Position numbers and translations under genes: made by a program
NCBI GenBank assembly: GCA_013076295.1
Contig: RQOL01000622.1
Coordinates: forward strand, 30,135 to 94,134
From: Sanderia malayensis
Taxonomy: Eukaryota > Cnidaria > Scyphozoa > Semaeostomeae > Pelagiidae
Length of the DNA: 64,000 bases
Direction: 5' to 3'
Notes under the pieces: model-generated
What the model saw: the letters and a program-made list of their open reading frames with translations, nothing else
Database searches by the model: none
Told to the model about the DNA's origin: nothing
Part shown: piece by piece, positions 45,553-57,600 of the stretch
Layout of the letters: each line of letters opens with the position of its first letter
Numbering within the stretch: the stretch's first letter is position 1

Positions 45553-46277
45553 GAAGCCATATTTTTACACTCAGCTTTTTATAAATTTTTCCTATAAATA
45601 TCATTCTGTATTATATTTTGTGAATGTGTGTTGAATATTTTCACATCAGAAATGGTTTGGTCTAACTATAATAGCATATAGCACAGCACAAAGTATAAAA
45701 AGCATTTAAAATTTAAATTTTTCAATTTTCAGCCAAATGCCAGAATGGTGCAATCTTCTGTAATGCATTTCATTACTTGCAGGTACTTTCAAATTCAGCA
45801 AATTTATCTACTTCTTCTCATTAATTAAAGTGGTAAAAGGTTGGTGAGATAAGAACACACAACCCAAATTTTATTAAGATTAGCAGCCATGTAAGTCGGA
45901 AAGACAGTACTTAGTATTCTAAGTTCTTATTCTTGATATTGCCCTCTCCACCTGTATTCTAACAGGAGCAATTTATCTTGTCTGTGCCTCTTCTTCAATT
46001 GACAAATGGTCTTTTCCTCTTGAAAATGGAGGTATATTGAGGTCAACACCTCTTGGCAGGTCTATGGTGACCCATCTTTGCCAGTATTTTTTTCAAGTTT
46101 CTTATTTTAAATTTTTTTTAGTTGAAATTTAGTTGAAGTGAATTAATTGAAATTAAATCAAAATGGAACAGAAATTAAATTAAATGAAGATTAAATTAAA
46201 CTATTTGAAATTTAGATTAAAATAAAATTAAAGTAAATTATATTTGAAACAAAACTAAAATGAAACAGAAATGAAAT
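45553..46277. other. no gene seen; AATTAAAT-type low complexity
   Basis: 46115-46270 is a low-complexity run of AATTGAAATTAAAT-like words. The rest is AT-rich with no recognisable coding. Confidence 0.5.
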
Positions 46278-46928
46278 TTGAATTTTTTTCAAATGTGGCC
46301 CATCTTTGCGACTTCCAGCATGCATTTCGCACAGTTTGCGCACAAAACTCCTGTACCGAACAATGCGCAACAGAGTCCTAAAGGAGAAGAACTTATAGTT
46401 CAGCGGCTTTCTGCTGATGTTTCAAGGAAGGCGCAGAAGTACACCAGCGTCGGTTCGACAGAGTTTGTAACCTTTGGAGAAGATATTGAATTTTCACTAG
46501 AAAACATAAAGCAGGCCTGTGAAAAGCATTTTGTCCAAAAACTTGGTAAAGACATTGAATGTGATGTTGTTGCAAGTGAACAAGGCCCCTCTTGCAAGTC
46601 ATTAAATCAACTTCCCGATGGAAAGGTTATCTATGTGAGGTTTATACCCAAAACAGCAAAGCCAAAACCAGCAAGTTCATTTGACGATTCTGGATTCTTA
46701 GTTGGCTTCTCATTGACAAACGAAACTATACAAAGAAAGAGAGTGCATGAAATCAACTTACATAACCATGCGAGTGAGTCAAAGAAGCTGGGCACAATTA
46801 TTCCTATTTCAGAGAGAAGTCATGTACCACCACATAGTTTGACTGTATCTGACATGCTGAAGTTAGGCAAGCTAAGGAAAGATGCATGCAGCACAGTTGT
46901 CCTGGAATCAAGTGCCCAAGATTGTTGA
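46278..46928 (+). CDS. unidentified open frame, 216 codons
   Basis: An uninterrupted plus-strand frame. From about residue 30 it has balanced, protein-like composition: EELIVQRLSADVSRKAQK, FGEDIEFSLENIKQACEKHF, LPDGKVIYVRFIPKTAKPKP, LTVSDMLKLGKLRKDACST. No signal peptide, membrane segment or Cys pattern is visible. The first 20 residues may not be coding. The late LGKLRKDACS wording reminds me of N-terminal regions of invertebrate alpha-kinase-like proteins, but that is weak and no kinase motif follows. It stops 616 bp before the THAP-type gene, which is on the other strand. Confidence 0.4.
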   Translation: MNFFQMWPIFATSSMHFAQFAHKTPVPNNAQQSPKGEELIVQRLSADVSRKAQKYTSVGSTEFVTFGEDIEFSLENIKQACEKHFVQKLGKDIECDVVASEQGPSCKSLNQLPDGKVIYVRFIPKTAKPKPASSFDDSGFLVGFSLTNETIQRKRVHEINLHNHASESKKLGTIIPISERSHVPPHSLTVSDMLKLGKLRKDACSTVVLESSAQDC

Positions 46929-47544
46929 ATTCATTGAGGAAAAGTGTTTGCATACAAGCACAGAACAAGGATAGAAAGGCAGAAGGGAAACTCTCTGTCG
47001 GCGCTTTTGATGTTGTTGGGTCGTGAACGTCTTGGCGCGCAGGTTTGGAAAACAATGGAAAAACATTAACCTCATTTTGAAACTCGCAGACATTGCACGC
47101 AAGGCAGGAAGTGGAAGATGAAGATGGTGGTGAAAAGGTAACGCTTAACTAATGTTATGGTAGGTTTAAGTAAATCGGAAAGCAATGTTAAACTTACTTG
47201 CCGGTTTCGCCCAATATCAGGGCTCATCAGTGCAGCTAGACATACATGAAACTGCTATCAGCTGCAGACCGGACACGTATTTTAGCGATCAGCTAGGAAA
47301 GCATTACATTAGATATCTATATACACAGTAATAAGAAGAGTAGAAATTAAAGAGCAGCAAATAATGACAGCAAATAAAAGAGTAGCGATATATTTTCTTC
47401 ACCGTAACCCTGGCTTGGAAGGCTTCTGAGGTAGTTTGCACCTGCCCAAAGTGCAACCCCAAGGCTAGCAGAGGAAAAGAGTTGCCTCATGTCTCTTTTG
47501 TTAGATACATTGACCTAACCTGCTACCCAGATCAGATAGTAGTG
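46929..47544. other. no gene seen
   Basis: Mixed sequence with no coding character on either strand. It should contain the 3' end of the minus-strand P-like element, but no terminal inverted repeat was recognised. Confidence 0.3.
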
Positions 47545-50500
47545 TTATAAATGGGAAATTTTAAGCAATTTTCTGCTTTTTCGATGTTTTGGCTTCGCTA
47601 AATCTCGGTTGGCAAACTTTAAACAATAATATATTCTCATTCTGATAAAAAGCATTAGCAAAAAGGTTTGATCAAATTTGGCACATTCTACATTAATTAT
47701 AATCATTCGTAATTTTTCAAATAGCTCTTTTCCTAATTCTGTTGTTTTTTGTATTTTTGTCATGTGATTTATAAATTTATCTTCTAGACTTGAAACATAT
47801 CTTATCATACTTTCTGATGGTGCAACCAATCCTCCAAACATGCTCGAGTCAGTGTCAAATGCCTTTAAGGAAATAAAAGTATTCTCAGAGCAATCAAAGT
47901 TTTTAGTGGATAGAACGGAACATTTGCAGCATTTGTGCTTTTCATATGTTTTTCGCAATAAATATCCAGCCATGTAAGCAACAGCATTACTTTGCACTAA
48001 TCTCCTTTGAATTCCTTCACTTGCATAATCAGTAGATATAATCTGTATTGGCTTAGTTGGTACAACAGTTTCAAAGATATTTTTTCTTTGCCCTAGGCCC
48101 TGAAGAGTGACCATGAGAACATCCTTATCCTGCTCACAGTTGCCAGATACAACACTTAATAAGTTTGTGTGGAACAATTTCCTATAGGCTTGAATAAACT
48201 GGACTGGTGTGGGGTTATCAGAGCATCCACCCTGTTGCCTAATGCAACCAAAAAAATTCTCCAGTGGATCCTGGTTTAATTGCCTTGTTAGCAGGTATGA
48301 AATGCCCCTTTCTGTGTTTAACTTTTCCCATAGACTCAGAATTGATTTTATGGTAATGCACCAACCGTCAAGGCATTTTAATTGAGAAATTCTGTCCTCA
48401 TTGTTTGCAGGATTTATGACTTTGATTGACTGTATGAAAGACAATACATTTTCTAATTCTCGCACATGTGGAGAGCCTGTAGTGATCGGTCTGCGACAAA
48501 ATTTTGATTCTGTGAAACTTGACGAATTGCAGCAGTCAAATATTTTGTCGAATGTCTCAAGCAGCTGTGCTGTACCAACGGCAGAACCAGGCAAACCTTG
48601 AAGGCTAACATAAGTGTAGATTGCAGCAGCTACTGTGTGACTTAGAACTTGAGTTGCAAGCTTGACTTTCATTTTTGAAAACCCAGTTAAATTAAAATGT
48701 TTCTCTGTTAACTTTGGTGCTAATCGAATTTTTTGCTTCTCGTCTTGTCTGTAAAAGTTTTTAATGTCATTCCATTTTGCAACATAAAATCCGTATTCGA
48801 AGTTATATTTAAGGAGATTATTTCTTATTGATTTAATTAGGTGTGGTGGATCATATATTACAAAATAATTTGTCTTCCTGATTTGAAAATATGGCTTATC
48901 TACTGTCACACCCATTTTTGCTGCAAAACTAAGAAAATTTGAACCTTGGTCACTAACAATTGCAACAACATTCAGCCCCAGCTCTTCCAAATGTGACAGT
49001 GCTCCACTCAATATATCCTTAACATGCATACCACTGCATGATTCATGGACCAGATAATATTCAACTGGCTGCTTCCATTTCAGACCTATGCCTCTGATCA
49101 TCAAAACAAGAGCAGAGGTTGCCACCCGACCAGATGTGCAAATGGATCTTCAATGATATTTCATCCATTAGCAACACACATGTCTTGGCAGCATCAGGCA
49201 GAACATCAATTCTCTGCTTCAAAACATACAAGGACTTTTCGGAGAACCCAATACCAGAAGCAAACCTTGACACAGTAGATGTGATGGTTTTTTTGGTTCG
49301 AAAAGGCAAGGAGAACAGTTTTGAAAGGAACCTATATGCTTTTCCATTAATGTGGTAAATGCTTATTGCCAATGCTTTGAACGAATCATTATACCTTCTA
49401 CCCTTTTTTTTCACTTGGCATAGAGACACTTGTTTTTTCATGAACGACAATAGCTCTTGAGACACCAGACCCTCCAACAATTTGAATGCCTTTTCGACTT
49501 TTTTGGAATTGTTCACCTTCTGAGGTGAAATGGGAAAAACGGATTTCTTTGCTTTCAGCCTAGATTCAAGCGCATAAATTGCTTTCCTCTTTTTCACAAC
49601 TAACTTTTTAAGTTTCCTTTTACGAGGAGTATACGCACTAAGACTACAAGGGGTCTGCACTGACTGGTCATATGTTGCATAGATTTCTTCGTTTGCAGCT
49701 ACAATACTAGGGCTATATATTTCCATATTCTCTTCACCTGATGAATAAAGTTGAAATCATGTCGACATAATAATAAATGGAAGATACATAATTGATATTC
49801 TGTGAAGGCACTTACTTTCATCGCCTGGCTTTTTGTTAAGATAGTGCAATGGTTGTGCAATGGGTTGAAATGTTTTAGCAGAAACCAAATTCCTGGTAAT
49901 TACTAACTTGGAATTATAAAACAACCTATTGGCATAGTATATTGCAGACCAAAGTTTTTGCCAACTAAGAATACAAAAGTGTAATTGGTCTGAAATCTTG
50001 CCCCTTTGGAAACTCAAAATATGAATAAAAATAGTGTCTATTATACCATATGTGTGATCTAGTAACTCAGCATTGTCAGTCTCTTTAACATTACGCTTCT
50101 TTGTTGGTTGTGGTTCTGTCATGAAAATTAAAGTATTTAACTGAGTAACATAATATCAATGGAAAGCATGGAAAACTTGTGAACTGAACATGTTCATACC
50201 TTGTTGTCTTCTCAATGGCAGTGCACGTTTGTTTCCAATGGTAATGGGAAGGATTAGGGACATCAAAAATTGTAGGTACGGCATCAGGAGAGAGTCGAGT
50301 GCGAAGATTACTGAACGTGGGAAGAAAGTGCGGTTCGAAATGGGCTGAACAGATAAAACAATTCTTCTTTAAATAAGATGTCGTTTTTTTCATCAAATCC
50401 TGCCTACGACAATTTTGACGCCACTTGTTACACCTAGGTCAGAAGATGTGCAAATTTTAATTTTGTGCATCAATGAATGAAAGAAATATTTAATATCTCG

Positions 50501-50643
50501 GCCTAGCCCGGTAATACTCACCGCACAGAATCACTTGGAAACAGATGAAAAGTGACTTCAAGGTTCGCACTTTTGTTGTTTCTACAGTTCAATGCTGAGC
50601 AGCAACGTTTCAAAATCCCATTTGCACTGATATTGTTCGGCAT
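47545..50643 (-). pseudogene. THAP9/P-element-like transposase gene with introns, internally deleted
   Basis: Exon 1 is 50643-50522 (MPNNISANG, then CSALNC, FHLFPSD) with donor GTGAGT; the intron is 50521-50434 (88 bp); exon 2 is 50433-50200 (KWRQNCRRQD, CFICSAHFEP, LSPDAVPTIF). Together they give a complete THAP C2CH zinc finger (C-x4-C … C-x2-H) in frame. Exon 3 (about 50116 on, EPQPTKKRNVKETD) does not join in phase. About 49743-49130 has a coiled, basic linker and RRYNDSFKALAISIYHINGK, YRFLSKLF and LLMDEISLK (first Asp). There a frameshift occurs and residues normally found before ALVLMIRG are missing. The frame 49115-47545 has VAIVSDQGSNF (second Asp), PPHLIKSIRN and LNQDPLENFFGCIRQQGG (Glu), ending in a Cys pair and tail. 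THAP binds DNA and the RNase-H-like core catalyses transposition. Likely inactive. Confidence 0.8.
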
Positions 50644-50700
50644 TATCACGAAATAAAAGAATATATTCAAAAGACACAATAAATTTCTATACTGAAGCAC

Positions 50701-51667
50701 AGAGCGTAAAATTTTTTGGATGCATTAACCTCGTTTGCGCGTTTCTTGTTAGCACATGCGCATAAAAAAGTGTCCTCTGTGAATGAGTTGAGTTTCCCTT
50801 CTGCTTTTCTCTCCTTATTCTGTGATACAAGGCAACCCCAAATCATCCAGCCTTTTTAGGATCCACTTGGGTGGTGAAAAGATATCTTACTGAAGCTAAA
50901 ACATGCATTTCTGAAACTGGTCAAAGTATTCAGGAACGCAATATGAAAGCTGTTCAGATTCACCTGCTGGCAAGGAACTTTGCCCTACAACTTGAAAATG
51001 AAGTGAAGAAAGATGGCAACGAGGTTTTTATTGGATAATTTCTCAAATTTCAAAATATCTACATACTTACATGATATACGTTATGGGGACTAGTATACGT
51101 GACAGACATTATGGGGACATTGGTTTTTCTGATATATTATGAAAGTGAGGTCATGCTTTTTGAAAATTGTTAGTGCAGTGTTTTCAGTGATACTGAACAG
51201 CATCTACCATGACAAAAGAAATGCATCAAAAAATATGTTTTGATAGTTGTGGGGACACAGTATTAGTCACATACATTCTGGGGACAATTAGTGTTTTAAA
51301 TTAATTGTCCCCAGAATGTATGTGAAATACGTGTAAAATAAAGCAGATCTGCCAGTCAAATATTTTGCAAATAAGTTATGAAAGTAAATGATTAACTATA
51401 TTTCAATCTGTAAACAACATTGTTGCTAGTTAAAGAACCAGTCATATTCAATAACAAATATTGTAATAACGATTCGAGTTATACTAAAGCACATCGAGTT
51501 AATTTGCAATAATAAGCATAAAATGGAGAATAAAAGAAAACATTGTCGCATTAGATGCAGAGAATCATTCCTTTTGACATATGCCTATGGTTGAAACGAA
51601 GACAACAATAGAAAATATTCATAGGCTATAAAACAGGTTCAATGGTATGTCTAAAAATTCTAAGTAT
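50701..51667. other. no gene seen; long hairpin at 51267-51325
   Basis: No coding character. Several GGGGAC words (51085-51290) and one long perfect inverted repeat; a small non-autonomous element is possible. From about 51520 the sequence grades into very diverged satellite. Confidence 0.4.
51267..51325. repeat. perfect inverted repeat, 24-bp arms
   Basis: 51267-51290 (TCACATACATTCTGGGGACA then ATTA) is the exact reverse complement of 51302-51325, with an 11-nt AT-rich loop. Related GTGACAGACATTATGGGGAC words lie 150-190 bp to the left. Confidence 0.95.
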
Positions 51668-54600
51668 TGTGATAAGCAAGCAGATTATCGTAGCTTTTTA
51701 TTGAATGTTTATGATTGACATCAGGAACCCTATATCATATTGATGCGCAAATAAGCCATGTTAGGCCTCTTACTAATGATAAGTATAAGAAGGCAGTGAA
51801 TTAGGCAAACCGTAGTACGTAATAGGAGCAGATTATAATTTCTTACTATGACATGCTCATGAGTGAGATCAAGACCCATGCTATCATGCGCATATAAGCT
51901 ATGTAAGGTTTCAAAGCAATGAGATGTATAAGAATGGGGTGAATTAGGCAAAATGTAGTCTGCAATAGAAGCAGGATATCATAGCTTACTATGAAATGTT
52001 TATGAGTAAGATAAAAACTCATGTAACAATGTGCATATCAGCTACGTAAGGTTTCTAAGCAATACGATGCATAAGGATAGGGTGAACTAGGCAAAATGTA
52101 GTCCGTAGGTACCATAGAAGCAGATTATCATTGCTTACTATGAAAGGCTTATGAGTGATAAGACCCTATAACAAGTCGCATATAAGCTACACAAGGTTTC
52201 TTAGCAATGAGATGTATAAGGATGGGTGAATTAGGCAAAACGTAGTCCGTAATAGAAGCAGATTATCATTGCTTACTATGAAAGCTTATGAGTGAGATCA
52301 ACACCCATAACAGACGCATATAAGCTACAAGGTTTCTAACAATAGATGCATAAGGATGGGTGAATTAGGCAAAAGTCGTAGTACCATAGAACCAGATTAT
52401 CATTGCTTACTATGAAATGCTTATGAGTAAGATCAAGACCCTTATAACAATCGCATATAAGCTACGCAAGGTTTCTTAGCAATGAGATGTATAAAAATGG
52501 GTGAATTAGGCAAAGCGTAGTCTGTAGTAGAAGCAGATTATCATTGCTTACTATGAAATGCTTATGAGTAGATCAAGACCCTTATAACAAGTCGCATATA
52601 AGCTACACAAGGTTTCTTAGCAATGAGATGCATAAGAATGGGTGAATTAGGCAAAGCGTAGTCTGTAGTAGAAGCAGATTATCATTGCTTACTATCAAAC
52701 GCTTATGAGTAAGATCAAGACCCTGATAACAAGTCGCATATAAGCTACACAAGGTTTCTTAGCAATGAGATGTATAAGATGGAGTGAATTAGGCAAAGCG
52801 TAGTCTGTAGTAGAAGCAGATTATCATTGCTTACTATGAAATGCTTATGAGTAAGATCAAGACCCTTATAACAAGTCGCATATAAGCTACACAAGGTTTC
52901 TTAGCAATGAGATGTATAAGAATGGGTGAATTAGGCAAAGCGTAGTCTGTAGTAGAAGCAGATTATCATTGCTTACTATGAAATGCTTATGAGTAGGATC
53001 AAGACCCTTATAACAAGTCGCATATAAGCTACACAAGGTTTCTTAGCAATGAGATGCATAAGAATGGGGTGAATTAGGCACAATGTAGTCCATAGAAGCA
53101 GATTATCATTGCTTACTATGAAATGCTTTGAGTGAGTTCAACACCCATAACAGACGCATATAAGCTACAAGGTTTCTAAACATCGAGATGTATAAGAGTG
53201 GGTTGAATTAGGCAAATGTAGTCTGTATAGAATCAGATTATCATTGCTTACTATGAAACGCTTATGAGTAAGATCAAGACCCTGATAACAAGTCGCATAT
53301 AAGCTACACAAGGTTTCTTAGCAATGAGATGTATAAGATGGGTGAATTAGGCAAAACGTAGTCCGTAATAGAAGAGATTATCATTGCTTACTATAAAACA
53401 CTTACGATGAGATAAGATCAATGTAACAATCGCATTTCAGCTACAAAGGTTTCTAAGCAATAAGATGCATAAGAATAGGGTGAATTAGGCAAAGTAGTCC
53501 GTAATAGAATCAGATTATCATTGCGTACTATAAAACGCTTTGAGTGAGATCAAGACTCATGTAACAATGCGCATATAAGCTACGCAAGGTTTCAGCAATG
53601 AGATGTATAAGAATGGGTGAATTAGGCAAACCGTAGTCCGTAATAGAAGCAGATTATCATTGCTTACTATGAAACGCTTATGAGTGAGATCAAGACTCAT
53701 GTAACAATGCGCATATAAGCTACGTAAGGTTTCTAGCAATGAGATGTATAAAATGGGGTGAATTAGGCAAACGTAGTCCGTAATAGAAGCAGATTATCAT
53801 TGCTTACTATGAAAGGCTTATGAGTGAGATCAAACCCATGTAACAATCGCATATAAGCTACGTAAGGTTTCTCAGCAATGAGATGTATAAGAATGGGTGA
53901 ATTAGGCAAAACCGTAGTCCGAATAGAAGCAGATTATCATTGCTTACTATGAAAGGCTTATGAGTGAGATCAATACCCTTATACAAGTCGCATATAAGCT
54001 ACGCAAGGTTTCTCAGCAATGAGATGTATAAGAATGGGGTGAATTAGGCAAACGTAGTCCGTAATAGAAGCAGATTACCATTGCTTACTATGAAAGGCTT
54101 ATGAGTGAGATCAAGACCCATGTACAATGCGCATATCAGCTACGTAAGGTTTCTAAGCAATACGATGCATAAAATAGGGTGAATTAGGCAAAATGTAGTC
54201 CGTAATAGAAGCAGATTATCATTGCTTACTATGAAATGCTTATGAGTAAGATCAAGACCCTTAAACAATCACATATAAGCTACACAAGGTTTCTAAGCAA
54301 TGAGATGTATAAGAATGGGGTGAATTAGGCAAACGTAGTCCGTAATAGAAGCAGATTATCATTGCTTACTATGAAACGCTTATGAGTGAGATCAAGACTC
54401 ATGTAACAAGTCGCATATAAGCTACACAAGGTTTCTAAGTAATGGACGTATAAGAATGGGGTGAATTAGGTAAACCGTAGTCCGTAATAGAAGCAGATTA
54501 TCATTGCTTACTATGAAAGGCTTATGAGTGAGATCAACACCCTTATAACAATCGCATATAAGCTACACAAGGTTTCTAAGCAGTGAGATGTATAGAATGG

Positions 54601-57600
54601 GTGAATTGGGCAAACCGTAGTCCGTAATAGAAGCAGATTATCATTGCTTACTATGAAAGGCTTATGAGTGAGATCAACCCTTATAACAATCGCATATAAG
54701 CTACACAAGGTTTCTTAGCAATGAGATGTATAAGAATGGGTGAATTAGGCAAAGCGTAGTCCGTAATAGAAGCAGATTATCATTGCTTACTATGAAAGGC
54801 TTATGAGTGAGATCAACACCCTTATAACAATCGCATATAAGCTACACAAGGTTTCTAAGCATGAGATGTATAGAATGGGGTGAATTAGGCAAACCGTAGT
54901 CCGTAATAGAAGCAGATTATCATTGCTTACTATGAAACGCTTATGAGTGAGATCAAGACTATGTAACAAGTCGCATATAAGCTACACAAGGTTTCTAAGC
55001 AATGAGATGTATAAAATGGGGTGAATTAGGCAAAGCGTAGTCTGTAGTAGAAGCAGATTATCATTGCTTACTATGAAATGCTTATGAGTAGGATCAAGAC
55101 CCTTATAACAAGTCGCATAAGCTACACAAGGTTTCTTAGCAATGAGATGCATAAGAATGGAGTGAATTAGGCAAAGCGTAGTCTGTAGTAGAAGCAGATT
55201 ATCATTGCTTACTATGAAACGCTTATGAGTAAGATCAAGACCCTTATAACAATCGCATATAAGCTACGCAAGGTTTCTTAGCAATGAGATGTATAAATGG
55301 GGTGAATTAGGCAAAGCGTAGTCTGTAATAGAAGCAGATTATCATTGCTTACTATGAAATGCTTATCAGTAGATCAAGACCCTATAACAAGTCGCATATA
55401 AGCTACACAAGGTTTCTTAGCAATGAGATGCATAAGAATGGGTGAATTAGGCAAAGCGTAGTCTGTAGTAGAAGCAGATTATCATTGCTTACTATGAAAT
55501 GCTTATGAGTAAGATCAAGACCCTGATAACAAGTCGCATATAAGCTACACAAGGTTTCTTAGCAATGAGATGTATAAGGATGGGGTGAATTAGGCAAAGC
55601 GTAGTCTGTATAGAAGCAGATTATCATTGCTTACTATGAAATGCTTATGAGTAAGATCAAGACCCTATAACAAGTCGCATATAAGCTACACAAGGTTTCT
55701 TAGCAATGAGATGTATAAGATGGGTGAATTAGGCAAAGCGTAGTCTGTAGTAGAAGCAGATTATCATTGCTTACTATGAAATGCTTATGAGTAGGATCAA
55801 GACCCTATAACAAGTCGCATATAAGCTACACAAGGTTTCTTAGCAATGAGATGCATAAGAATGGGGTGAATTAGGCAAATGTAGTCGTAATAGAAGCAGA
55901 TTATCATTGCTTACTATGAAATGCTTTGAGTGATCAACACCCATGTAACAGACGCATATAAGCTACGTAAGGTTTCTAGCATGAGATGTATAAGATGGGT
56001 GAATTAGGCAAATGTAGTCTGTTATAGAATCAGATTATCATTGCTTACTATGAAACGCTTATGAGTAAGATCAAGACCCTATAACAAGTCGCATATAAGC
56101 TACACAAGGTTTCTTAGCAATGAGATGTATAAGATGGAGTGAATTAGGCAAAACGTAGTCCGTAATAGAAGAGATTATCATTGCTTACTATAAAACACTT
56201 GAGTGAGATAAGATCAATGTAACAATGCCCATTCAGCTACAAAAGGTTTCTAAGCAATAAGATGCATAAGAATGGGTGAATTAGGCAAATATAGTCCGTA
56301 ATAGAATCAGATTATCATTGCGTACTATAAAACGCTTTGTGAGATCAAGACTCATGTAACAATGCGCATATAAGCTACGCAAGGTTTCAGCAATGAGATG
56401 TATAAGAATGGGTGAATTAGGCAAACGTAGTCCGTAATAGAAGCAGATTATCATTGCTTACTATGAAACGCTTATGAGTGAGATCAAGACTCATGTAACA
56501 ATGCGCATATAAGCTACGTAAGGTTTCTAGCAATGAGATGTATAAGAATGGGGTGAATTAGGCAAACGTAGTCCGTAATAGAAGCAGATTATCATTGCTT
56601 ACTATGAAAGGCTTATGAGTGAGATCAATACCCTTATAACAAGTCGCATATAAGCTACGCAAGGTTTCTCAGCAATGAGATGTATAAAATGGGTGTTAGG
56701 AAAACCGTAGTCCGTAATAGAAGCAGATTATCATTGCTTACTATGAAAGGCTTATGAGTGAGATCAATACCCTTATAACAAGTCGCATATAAGCTACGCA
56801 AGGTTTCTCAGCAATGAGATGTATAAGAATGGGGTGAATTAGGCAAACGTAGTCCGTAATAGAAGCAGATTACCATTGCTTACTATGAAAGGCTTATGAG
56901 TGAGATCAAGACCCATGTAGCAATGCGCATATCAGCTACGTAAGGTTTCTAAGCAATACGATGCATAACAATAGGGTGAACTAGGCAAAATGTAGTCCGT
57001 AAGTAATAGAAGCAGATTATCATTGCTTACTATGAAATGCTTATGAGTAAGATCAAGACCCTTATAACAATCACATATAAGCTACACAAGGTTTCTAAGC
57101 AGTGAGATGTATAGGAATGGGGTGAATTGGGCAAACCGTAGTCCGTAATAGAAGCAGATTATCATTGCTTACTATGAAACGCTTATGAGTGAGATCATGA
57201 CTCATGTAACAAGTCGCATATAAGCTACACAAGGTTTCTAAGTAATGGGACGTATAAGAATGGGGTGAATTAGGTAAACCGTAGTCCGTAATAGAAGCAG
57301 ATTATCATTGCTTACTATGAAAGGCTTATGAGTGAGATCAACACCCTTATAACAATCGCATATAAGCTACACAAGGTTTCTAAGCAGTGAGATGTATAGG
57401 AATGTGGTGAATTGGGCAAACCGTAGTCCGTAATAGAAGCAGATTATCATTGCTTACTATGAAAGGCTTATGAGTGAGATCAACACCCTTATAACAATCG
57501 CATATAAGCTACACAAGGTTTCTTAGCAATGAGATGTATAAGAATGGGGTGAATTAGGCAAAGCGTAGTCCGTAATAGAAGCAGATTATCATTGCTTACT

